NCBI GenBank assembly: GCA_964538565.1
Contig: CAZIGW010000135.1
Span: 1 to 12,521 of the forward strand
From: CAYVBN01 sp964538565
GTDB taxonomy: Bacteria > Pseudomonadota > Alphaproteobacteria > Rhizobiales > Xanthobacteraceae
DNA: 12,521 bases
Direction: 5' to 3'
The notes beneath the pieces were generated by a model, which saw only the letters and a program-made list of their open reading frames with translations, ran no database searches and was not told where the DNA came from. A program made the position numbers and the translations under genes. Below are positions 6,497 through 12,521 of this stretch, piece after piece; positions within the stretch are counted from its first letter, which is position 1; each line of letters starts with the position of its first letter.

Positions 6497-7186
6497 TCAG
6501 CGGGCCCCGAAGATGGCCGTGCCGATTCGAACATGGGTCGCGCCGAGCCGGATGGCGGTCGGGAAGTCGCCGCTCATGCCCATCGACAGCAGCTTCAGAC
6601 CGTTGCGGGCCGCGATCTTGGCGGTGAGCGCGAAGTGCGGACCGGGCGGCTCGTCGACCGGCGGCACGCACATGAGCCCGTCAACGGTGAGCCCGTAGGT
6701 CTCACGGCAGGCGCGCAGGAAATCGTCGGCGTTTTCCGGGAGGACACCGGCCTTCTGCGGTTCGGCCCCCGTGTTGACCTCGACGAACAGCCGCGGCTGT
6801 CGCCCCTGTTTCTGCACCTCCTTGGCGATCGCCGCGCACAGGCTCGGACGGTCGAGCGAATGGATGGCGTCGAAGAGCTGCAGGGCTTCCTTCGCCTTGT
6901 TGGACTGCAATGCGCCCACGAGGTGGAGCTCGAGACCGGGATAGCGCGCCTTGAAGTCCGGCCACTTCGCCTTCGCCTCCTGCACGCGGTTCTCGCCGAA
7001 AATCCTCTGTCCCGCGCCGATGACCGGCTCGATCGCCGCCGGCCCGAACGTCTTGGTGACCGCGACCAGCGTCACCGAGGCGGGATCGCGTCCGCAGTCC
7101 CGGCAGGCGGTCGCGATCGCCGCGCGCACCGCCTTCAACCCGGCGACAGGATCGGACATTCGTGCGTGCGGTTGATCGTTCGTCAT
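6497..7186 (-). CDS. yggS: YggS/PLPBP-family pyridoxal phosphate homeostasis protein
   Basis: 229 residues, a normal length for the family. It is a cytoplasmic fold-type III PLP-binding protein without known catalysis that buffers free PLP; loss in other bacteria disturbs vitamin B6 and amino-acid balance. Seen: the cofactor lysine K45 in LVAVTKTF, GENRVQEA at 64-71, HLVGALQSNK at 88-97, LFVEVNTG, and the phosphate-binding C-terminus SMGMSGDF at 201-208 and R220-I-G in VRIGTAIFG. The family's usual HFIGxLQxNK appears as HLVGALQSNK, a mild variant. The start at ATG 7186 is uncertain: neither it nor the in-frame ATG 7159 (codon 10) has a recognisable Shine-Dalgarno, and the family homology begins around residue 13. 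It is divergent from leuS. Family call secure. Confidence 0.95.
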   Translation of the reverse strand: MTNDQPHARMSDPVAGLKAVRAAIATACRDCGRDPASVTLVAVTKTFGPAAIEPVIGAGQRIFGENRVQEAKAKWPDFKARYPGLELHLVGALQSNKAKEALQLFDAIHSLDRPSLCAAIAKEVQKQGRQPRLFVEVNTGAEPQKAGVLPENADDFLRACRETYGLTVDGLMCVPPVDEPPGPHFALTAKIAARNGLKLLSMGMSGDFPTAIRLGATHVRIGTAIFGAR

Positions 7187-7242
7187 GCCAGGTGACCCGG
7201 TGCGAATGGCGCGTTCGCCGGAGGCTCTCGATTCCGGCGGCG

Positions 7243-7326
7243 CGGCCCGCTACGTAGCCTATCGGGCCGGGCGATGCACCTCATCCGCCGGAACTTTCCG
7301 GCCGGACGGGCCGTCCGCGCGGCCGG
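7243..7326. promoter_or_regulatory. dyad-rich yggS/leuS divergent spacer
   Basis: Three symmetric elements lie here. (1) CGGCCCG at 7243-7249 pairs with CGGGCCG at 7263-7269 around a 13-base loop. (2) Mostly inside that loop is a perfect 10-base palindrome, GCTACGTAGC at 7249-7258. (3) CCGGCC at 7298-7303 pairs with GGCCGG at 7321-7326, enclosing GGACGG/CCGTCC (7304-7309 with 7311-7316). Together they may be operator sites or RNA hairpins; GC-rich sequence also makes such pairing common by chance. Confidence 0.35.
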
Positions 7327-7356
7327 TTGACCCGTCGTTCGATTTCATGTCCTAGT
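7327..7356 (+). promoter_or_regulatory. candidate leuS promoter
   Basis: TTGACC at 7327-7332 is a good -35 match. At 17-18 bases downstream lies a poor -10 (TCCTAG or CCTAGT, 7350-7356). A start near 7363 would leave a leader of about 26 bases before ATG 7389, so no room for an attenuator. A weak -10 is normal in GC-rich alphaproteobacteria, but this remains an eye-made guess. Confidence 0.3.
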
Positions 7357-7388
7357 CGCCGGGTCATTCAGCGGACCGACAAAACTCC

Positions 7389-10007
7389 ATGACTATCGAG
7401 CGTTACAACGCCCGCGAGGCCGAGGCACGCTGGCAGCGGATCTGGGAAGAGCGACAGGTTTTCGTCGCCCGCAACGACGATCCGCGGCCGAAATACTACG
7501 TGCTGGAGATGTTCCCCTACCCGTCCGGGCGTCTCCATGTCGGCCATGTGCGCAACTACACCATCGGCGACGTGATCGCCCGCTACAAGCGTGCGTGCGG
7601 GTTCAACGTCCTGCATCCGATGGGCTGGGACGCCTTTGGGCTTCCGGCCGAGAACGCCGCCATGGCGAGCAAGATCCACCCCAAGGTGTGGACCGAGGCC
7701 AACATCGACACCATGCGCGCGCAGCTCAAGCTCATGGGCCTGTCGATCGACTGGACGCGCGAGATCGCGACCTGCGATCCGTCCTACTACAAGCACCAGC
7801 AGAAGCTCTTTCTCGACTTCCTGAAGGCGGGCCTGGTCGAGCGCAAGCAATCGAAGGTGAACTGGGATCCGGTCGACCAGACGGTGCTCGCCAACGAGCA
7901 GGTGATCGAAGGGCGCGGCTGGCGCTCGGGCGCGCTGGTCGAGCAGCGCGAACTGACACAGTGGTTCTTCAAGGTGACGGCATTCGCCGACGAGCTTCTG
8001 TCCGCGCTCGACACGCTCGAGCGCTGGCCCGAGAAGGTGCGGCTGATGCAGCGCAACTGGATTGGCCGCTCGGAGGGCCTGCTGGTGCGCTTCGCGCTCG
8101 ATGCCGCGACGACGCCGAACGGCGAGGGCGAACTCGACATCTTCACCACGCGTCCCGACACGCTATTCGGCGCCAAGTTCATGGCGATCGCGCCCGATCA
8201 TCCGCTGGCGACGGCGGCGGCGAGCAGAAATCCGGCGCTCGCGGAATTCATTGCCGAGTGCAAGCGCACCGGCACTGCGCAGGAGCTGATCGAGAAGGCG
8301 GAGAAGAAGGGCTTCGACACCGGGATCAGGGCGGTGCACCCGTTCGATCCCGCCTGGACGCTTCCGGTCTATGTCGCGAACTTCATCCTGATGGAGTACG
8401 GGACCGGCGCCATTTTCGGTTGCCCGGCGCACGACCAGCGCGACCTCGAATTCGCCAACGCCTATGGACTCGGCAACGTGCCGGTCGTCTGCCCGGAGGG
8501 CCAGGATCCGGCGACATTCGTGATCACCGACACCGCCTATGACGGCGACGGACGGATGATCAACTCGCGCTTTCTCGACGGGATGACGATCGCCGAGGCG
8601 AAAGAAGAGGTCGCGCACCGCCTGGAAACGGCGACGCGCGGCAACCGTCCGGTTGCGCGGCGGCAGATCAATTTCCGCCTGCGCGACTGGGGCATCTCGC
8701 GACAGCGCTACTGGGGATGTCCGATCCCGGTCATTCACTGCGAGGCCTGCGGGGTGGTGCCGGTTCCCGATGCCGATCTGCCGGTGACGCTTCCCCTCGA
8801 CGTCACCTTCGACCGGCCCGGCAATCCGCTCGAGCGCCATCCGACCTGGAAACACGTGCGCTGCCCGTCGTGCGGCGGCCCGGCGCAGCGCGAGACCGAC
8901 ACGATGGACACGTTCGTCGATTCGTCCTGGTACTTCGCGCGCTATACCGATCCGTGGCTCGCGAACGCCCCGACCGATGCGCGCGTGGCCGACGCCTGGC
9001 TGCCGGTCGACCAGTATGTCGGCGGCATCGAGCACGCGGTGCTGCATCTGCTCTACAGCCGCTTCTTCACGCGCGCGATGCGTCGGACCGGACATCTCGG
9101 ACTGGACGAGCCGTTCGCCGGCCTGTTCACCCAGGGCATGGTGGTGCACGAGACCTATCGCCGGGCGGACGGCTCCTACGTCGAACCCGGCGAAGTCCGC
9201 ATCGAAGCCGACGGCAACACGCGGCGCGCGGTGCTCGCCTCGACCGGGGAGCCGCTCGAGATCGGTGCGATCGAGAAGATGTCCAAGTCGAAGCGCAACA
9301 CGGTGGGGCTCGACGAGATCACCGGTACGGCCGGCGCCGACACCGCGCGCTGGTTCATGCTGTCCGACTCGCCGCCCGAGCGCGACGTGATCTGGACCGA
9401 GGAGGGCGCGCAGGGCGCCTGGCGATTCGTTCAGCGGCTGTGGCGATTGATCAACGAGGCCGCCCAGGCTGCGCCCGACCGATCGGCACGACCGGCGGAG
9501 TTCACGCCACCAGGGCTTGCGTTACGCAAGGCCACGCACGGCGCGCTCGCCAAGGTGACGGAGAACATCGAGCGGCTTCGGTTCAACGTCTGCGTGGCGC
9601 AGATCTACGAACTGGCCAACAGCCTGCAGCTTGCGCTTGCGACAAAGGAACGGACGCCGGATCTCGCCTGGGCCATCCGCGAAAGCGCCGAAATTCTCGT
9701 GCAGTTGTTTCACCCGATGATGCCGCATCTCGCCGAAGCGTGCTGGGCGGCGCTCGGTCACACGACGCTCGTCGCCGACGCGCGCTGGCCGGCGGCCGAA
9801 CAGGACCTGCTTGTCGAGGACACCATCACCCTGCCGGTCCAGGTGAACGGCAAGAAGCGGGCCGACGTGACGGTTGCGCGTGACGCCCGGAACGTCGATA
9901 TTGAGGCGGCCGTCCTGGCGCTCGAGGCGGTGCAGCGCGCACTCGAAGGCAAGGCGCCGAAAAAGGTGATCGTCGTGCCGCAGAGGATCGTCAATGTGGT
10001 GGCGTGA
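7389..10007 (+). CDS. leuS: Leucyl-tRNA synthetase
   Basis: 872 residues (E. coli LeuS 860). Class Ia synthetase charging tRNA-Leu in the cytoplasm. Landmarks in order: HIGH-type HVGH at 50-53 within PYPSGRLHVGH; the CP1 editing domain with TTRPDT at 253-258 and GTGAIFGCPAHDQRD at 338-352 (D349 is the conserved editing aspartate that contacts the misacylated amino acid's amino group); a Cys4 zinc module C451-x2-C454 and C492-x2-C495; DSSWYFARY and GGIEHAVLHLLYSRFF of the leucine site; KMSKS at 630-634; then the anticodon-binding helical domain and the small C-terminal domain (LPVQVNGKKRADVTV, IVVPQRIVNVV). Both catalytic and editing residues are intact. The start is at the family position; its Shine-Dalgarno is poor. 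It leads a leuS-lptE-holA operon conserved across proteobacteria. Confidence 0.98.
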   Translation: MTIERYNAREAEARWQRIWEERQVFVARNDDPRPKYYVLEMFPYPSGRLHVGHVRNYTIGDVIARYKRACGFNVLHPMGWDAFGLPAENAAMASKIHPKVWTEANIDTMRAQLKLMGLSIDWTREIATCDPSYYKHQQKLFLDFLKAGLVERKQSKVNWDPVDQTVLANEQVIEGRGWRSGALVEQRELTQWFFKVTAFADELLSALDTLERWPEKVRLMQRNWIGRSEGLLVRFALDAATTPNGEGELDIFTTRPDTLFGAKFMAIAPDHPLATAAASRNPALAEFIAECKRTGTAQELIEKAEKKGFDTGIRAVHPFDPAWTLPVYVANFILMEYGTGAIFGCPAHDQRDLEFANAYGLGNVPVVCPEGQDPATFVITDTAYDGDGRMINSRFLDGMTIAEAKEEVAHRLETATRGNRPVARRQINFRLRDWGISRQRYWGCPIPVIHCEACGVVPVPDADLPVTLPLDVTFDRPGNPLERHPTWKHVRCPSCGGPAQRETDTMDTFVDSSWYFARYTDPWLANAPTDARVADAWLPVDQYVGGIEHAVLHLLYSRFFTRAMRRTGHLGLDEPFAGLFTQGMVVHETYRRADGSYVEPGEVRIEADGNTRRAVLASTGEPLEIGAIEKMSKSKRNTVGLDEITGTAGADTARWFMLSDSPPERDVIWTEEGAQGAWRFVQRLWRLINEAAQAAPDRSARPAEFTPPGLALRKATHGALAKVTENIERLRFNVCVAQIYELANSLQLALATKERTPDLAWAIRESAEILVQLFHPMMPHLAEACWAALGHTTLVADARWPAAEQDLLVEDTITLPVQVNGKKRADVTVARDARNVDIEAAVLALEAVQRALEGKAPKKVIVVPQRIVNVVA

Positions 10008-10620
10008 GCTCGGGACACCCCAACGTTCTTCCGAAGCGGCGAGGCCGCGTCCCGGAAGCGACCGCATCGGCCTCGCGGCGATCGGGCGCCCTCTCCGTCT
10101 GGTCGCCGCTGTCGCGGTCGCGGCGCTGACCGCGGCGTGCTTCCAGCCGCTCTATGGCGAGCGAACGGTCTCGGGCGGACCCGGCGTCCAATCGGCGATG
10201 AAGAGCGTCGACGTGGCGCAGATCGCGGCGCCCAACGGATCGCCCGAAGCGCGCATCGCGGTGCAACTGCGCAACGACCTCCTGTTCGGCCTGACCGGCG
10301 GCGGCGCCGAAGGCCCTCCGGCCTACCGGTTGAACATCCGCATGGCGTCGACCCAGCTGTCGGTGATCGTCGACGTGAACACCGCGCGGCCCGACGTCGA
10401 GAACTACGGCATCAATGCGACATACGAGCTGGTCGACCTCAAGACCGGAAAGCCCGTGCTCAAGGACGAAACCTTCGCGCGAGTTTCCTATGATATTCCC
10501 GGCCAGGAGCAGCGATTCGCGCGTCAGCGCGCCTTGCGGGACGCGGAGAACCGCGCCGCCCAGGTCATCGCCGACAACATCCGCTCGCGGCTCGCGTCGT
10601 ATTTCCTCGCCGGGACGTAG
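9994..10620 (+). CDS. lptE: LPS-assembly lipoprotein LptE
   Basis: 208 residues. LptE plugs the LptD barrel and helps insert lipopolysaccharide in the outer membrane. The start ATG 9994 lies inside leuS, overlapping its end by 14 bases in another frame; AGAGGA at 9982-9987, six bases before it, is inside leuS too, so translation is coupled. A hydrophobic stretch (about 34-48, LRLVAAVAVAALTAA) leads to the lipobox cysteine C49, followed by FQPLYG, the typical alphaproteobacterial LptE mature start. Further on come VAQIAAPNG, RNDLLFGLTGGG, YRLNIRM and a C-terminal helix AAQVIADNIRSRLASYF. The lipobox is LTAAC, with Thr rather than Leu at -3, and the pre-signal part (about 30 residues, polar and basic) is long. 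No internal ATG offers a shorter version. Position between leuS and holA, as in E. coli, supports the call. Confidence 0.93.
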   Translation: MWWRELGTPQRSSEAARPRPGSDRIGLAAIGRPLRLVAAVAVAALTAACFQPLYGERTVSGGPGVQSAMKSVDVAQIAAPNGSPEARIAVQLRNDLLFGLTGGGAEGPPAYRLNIRMASTQLSVIVDVNTARPDVENYGINATYELVDLKTGKPVLKDETFARVSYDIPGQEQRFARQRALRDAENRAAQVIADNIRSRLASYFLAGT

Positions 10621-10727
10621 AGCGGATCCGCAGACGTGGAAACCGGCTTGCGCAGGATCGCGCTCTCGTTCGACGACCGGACGCATGATCCGAGCGGCGA
10701 GCCGATTCGATCTCGCCGGATCATGCG
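10619..10727. repeat. bipartite palindromic extragenic element (lptE-holA spacer)
   Basis: Two imperfect hairpins fill most of the 128-base spacer. First: AGAGCG-GATCC (10619-10629) with GGATC-G-CGCTCT (10655-10666), 11 pairs, one bulged G, enclosing GTGGAAACCGGC. Second: CGCATGATCC (10682-10691) with GGATCATGCG (10718-10727), ten perfect pairs, then a four-base bulge and GGCGAG/CTCGCC (10696-10701 with 10712-10717) around a ten-base loop. The first arm begins inside the lptE TAG stop. GATCATGC-type palindromes with a GGAAACCGG motif are, from memory, an abundant intergenic repeat class in Bradyrhizobium and relatives. Likely effects are mRNA 3'-end stability or partial termination. Confidence 0.6.
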
Positions 10728-10748
10728 CTAGAGGCGGGAATTCATCCC

Positions 10749-11777
10749 ATGGTGGCGCTCAAGGCGTCCGAGGTCGAGGCGTTCATGGCCCGACCCGATC
10801 CGGCGCGCCGCATTCTGCTGGTGTTCGGGCCGGATGCCGGGCTGGTGCATGAGCGCGTCGAAGCGCTGGTGCGCGCGGCCGTCGAAAATCCGCACGATCC
10901 GTTCGCCCTCGCCCGCATCGAGGCCGACGCCCTCGCCGACGAGCCGCAGCGGCTGGTGGAAGAAGCGCACACGGTCCCGCTCTTCGGCGGACGGCGCGCC
11001 GTGTGGGTCAAGGCCGGTTCGCGCAATATCGCACCTGCGGTGGAGATCCTGGTCGCCGCGCCGCCGTCCGCCGACTGCCTGGTGGTGATCGAGGCCGGCG
11101 ACCTCAAACGCGGCGCGCCGCTGCGTGTCGTGTGCGAACGTGCCGACTCGGTCGCGGTCATCCCCTGCTACGCCGACGGCGAGCGCGAGCTCGCGCGCCT
11201 CGTCGACGGTGAAATGCGCGCGGCCGGTCTCACCATCGCGTCCGAGGCGCGCGGTTTGCTCGTTTCATTGATCGGGGGCGATCGGCAGGCCTCGCGCAAC
11301 GAGATCCGCAAGCTCGCGCTCTACGCCCACGGGCGCGGGCGCGTGGAGATCGACGACGTGCTCGCGATCGTCGCCGACGCGTCCGCGCTGGCGCTCGATG
11401 CGATCGTCGACGCGGCGTTCGCCGGGCGGCCGCGTGACGTCGAATTGCAGTTCGCCAAGACGCGGGCCGGCGGGACGCCGGCCAACGCGATCGTCGGCGC
11501 CGCCCTGCGTCACGTCTCTCAACTTCATCGCGCGCGCGCGGCGATCGAAGCCGGCGCCTCCGCGCGCGACGCGATGGGCCCGCTCGCCGCGGTCCATTTC
11601 CGCCGCAAGCCGATGGTCGACGCCGCGCTCGCCGCCTGGACGGCGTCGCGGCTCGAGCGGGCGATGGCCCAGCTTGCCGAAGCGGCCCTCGAGACGCGAC
11701 GGCGGCCGGCGCTCGCCGACGCCGTGGCGCAGCGCGTGCTCCTGCTCATCGCGGTCGCGGCGCGACGGAAGGACTAG
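10749..11777 (+). CDS. holA: DNA polymerase III subunit delta
   Basis: 342 residues (E. coli HolA 343). Delta is the wrench of the clamp loader: it opens the beta sliding clamp and works with gamma/tau and delta-prime. The N-terminal AAA+-like domain shows LLVFGPDAGLVHERVEALV near residues 23-41, in the place of a P-loop but without GxxGxGK[ST], as expected for delta, which does not bind ATP. Then TVPLFGGRRAVWVK (LF with basic residues is typical of the clamp-contacting region), CLVVIEAGDLKRGAPLR, the middle domain with IGGDRQASRNEIRKLALY, and the C-terminal collar helices with FRRKPMVDAALAAWT and AETRRRPALADA-like elements. The start is ATG 10749; GAGG at 10731-10734 is rather distant. Third in the leuS operon; it converges on parB with a 34-base gap. 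The delta family is poorly conserved, so length and order add to the call. Confidence 0.93.
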   Translation: MVALKASEVEAFMARPDPARRILLVFGPDAGLVHERVEALVRAAVENPHDPFALARIEADALADEPQRLVEEAHTVPLFGGRRAVWVKAGSRNIAPAVEILVAAPPSADCLVVIEAGDLKRGAPLRVVCERADSVAVIPCYADGERELARLVDGEMRAAGLTIASEARGLLVSLIGGDRQASRNEIRKLALYAHGRGRVEIDDVLAIVADASALALDAIVDAAFAGRPRDVELQFAKTRAGGTPANAIVGAALRHVSQLHRARAAIEAGASARDAMGPLAAVHFRRKPMVDAALAAWTASRLERAMAQLAEAALETRRRPALADAVAQRVLLLIAVAARRKD

Positions 11778-11811
11778 CGGCTCCCGCCGAGGAGCGGCGC
11801 GACCGCGTCGC

Positions 11812-12521
11812 TCACTTCGAGCCGGTGAGCCGCTGGATCACGTGGTCGAGCTGATCGAGGCTGCGATAGCGGATGTGCAGCACGCCGCCGCGGCCGCGGT
11901 GATCGATGTTCACGACGAGTCCGAGCGCATCGGTGAGTTGCTTCTCGAGCGCGGCCGTGTCGGCGTCCTTGCCGCCGCGTGCGCGGGTCCTGGTCGCCTT
12001 GCCGGCTTCGGCGGCGCGATCCTGGGCGATCGCCTCGACCTGCCGGACGTTCAGGCCACGTTCGACGATTTCGCGCGCGGTGGCTTCGGGATCCGGTTGA
12101 CCGAGCAGCGCGCGCGCATGCCCGGCGGTCAGCTTGCCGGCGTTGATGTAGGCCTTGACCGAATCGGGAAGCTTCAGCAGACGCAACGTGTTCGCCACGT
12201 GGCTGCGGCTCTTGCCGACCGTCCTGGCGATGTCCTCCTGGCTGTAACCGAATTCGTCCGCGAGCGATTGATAGCCGGAGGCCTCTTCGAGCGGATTGAG
12301 ATCGGCGCGCTGCACGTTCTCGATGATGGCGAGTTCGAGCGCCTCGCTGTCGCTCACCTCGAGCACGGCAATCGGCACGTCGTGTGTGCCGGCGCGCTGC
12401 GCCGCACGCCAGCGCCGTTCGCCGGCGATGATCTCGTAGGAGTCGGGCGCGCCGCGCACGGAGCGCACGACGATCGGCTGAATGATGCCGCGTTCGCGGA
12501 TCGACGCCGCCAGCTCGTCGA
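11812..12521 (-). CDS. parB: Chromosome-partitioning protein ParB (5' end outside window)
   Basis: The C-terminal 235 residues are visible; the frame is open through the right edge, and the sequence there (ELAASIRERGIIQPIVVR) is mid-N-terminal ParB. ParB is a CTPase clamp that loads at parS sites, spreads, and with ParA segregates the origin. Seen: IIAGERRWRAA with the GERR CTP-binding motif, ELAIIENVQRADLNPLEEA (second CTP/dimer motif, ENVQR), the HTH YSQEDIARTVGKSRSHVANTLRLLKLP that reads parS, KLTAGHARALL, then a basic linker rich in Arg, Lys and Ala (TRTRARGGKDAD) and the C-terminal dimerisation domain (GRGGVLHIRYRSLDQLDHVIQRL). All visible motifs are intact. parA, and often gidB, would be expected beyond the right edge. 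Locations of parB elsewhere imply closeness to the origin. Confidence 0.97.
   Translation of the reverse strand, partial: DELAASIRERGIIQPIVVRSVRGAPDSYEIIAGERRWRAAQRAGTHDVPIAVLEVSDSEALELAIIENVQRADLNPLEEASGYQSLADEFGYSQEDIARTVGKSRSHVANTLRLLKLPDSVKAYINAGKLTAGHARALLGQPDPEATAREIVERGLNVRQVEAIAQDRAAEAGKATRTRARGGKDADTAALEKQLTDALGLVVNIDHRGRGGVLHIRYRSLDQLDHVIQRLTGSK

Noticed and set aside
6476..6510. Hairpin CCCGGCTTCAGCGGG between the transpeptidase and yggS stops
   Set aside because: Only about five pairs with no T-tract on either strand; not supportable as a bidirectional terminator.
8163..9149. 328-codon minus-strand open frame within leuS
   Set aside because: It lies wholly opposite conserved LeuS coding sequence and is His/Arg/Val-rich, as expected for a third-position GC shadow.
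11778..11811. GCTCC...GGAGC dyad between holA and parB
   Set aside because: Five pairs in GC-rich DNA and no T-run; too weak to call a terminator.

Overview
The window is GC-rich (GTG/ATG starts, strong G/C third-position bias) and reads as an ordinary chromosomal segment of an alphaproteobacterium, most probably in the Hyphomicrobiales/Rhizobiales. That rests on gene order (ftsK-lolA-xthA; an OmpR-type regulator coupled to a cyclic-nucleotide-binding protein; leuS-lptE-holA converging on parB), on the protein sequences, and on a palindromic spacer element of a kind I associate with that order. It contains no phage, IS, CRISPR, tRNA or rRNA that I can see. Coding density is very high: the longest non-coding stretch is about 200 bases.

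Left part, plus strand (1-4531): the 3' end of a class I/II aminotransferase, then ftsK (DNA translocase of the divisome), lolA (periplasmic lipoprotein carrier) and xthA (exonuclease III / AP endonuclease). A stem-loop follows ftsK and a weak intrinsic-terminator-like hairpin follows xthA.

Middle (4650-7186): a minus-strand pair, a CenR-like response regulator followed by a small protein with a lone cyclic-nucleotide-binding domain, overlapping in a GTGA stop/start. Divergent from them, 129 bases away, is a short L,D-transpeptidase-family (YkuD) protein without a visible signal peptide, which converges on a YggS/PLPBP pyridoxal-phosphate homeostasis gene. This is the most interesting part biologically: an envelope-type regulator, a possible second-messenger sensor and a peptidoglycan-type enzyme share one control region.

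Right part (7187-12521): a 202-base divergent spacer rich in dyad symmetry, then leuS, lptE (start inside the leuS stop region) and holA on the plus strand, converging on the C-terminal 235 codons of parB (minus strand), whose start lies beyond the window. The lptE-holA spacer is almost filled by two imperfect hairpins that look like an extragenic repetitive palindrome. parB implies, by family knowledge, that the segment lies near the replication origin.

Functionally the genes join envelope biogenesis (LolA, LptE, L,D-transpeptidase, CenR-like regulator), chromosome handling (FtsK, ParB, HolA, XthA) and housekeeping (LeuS, YggS). I see no convincing undescribed system; the best leads are the regulator/CNB/transpeptidase cluster and the palindromic spacer.
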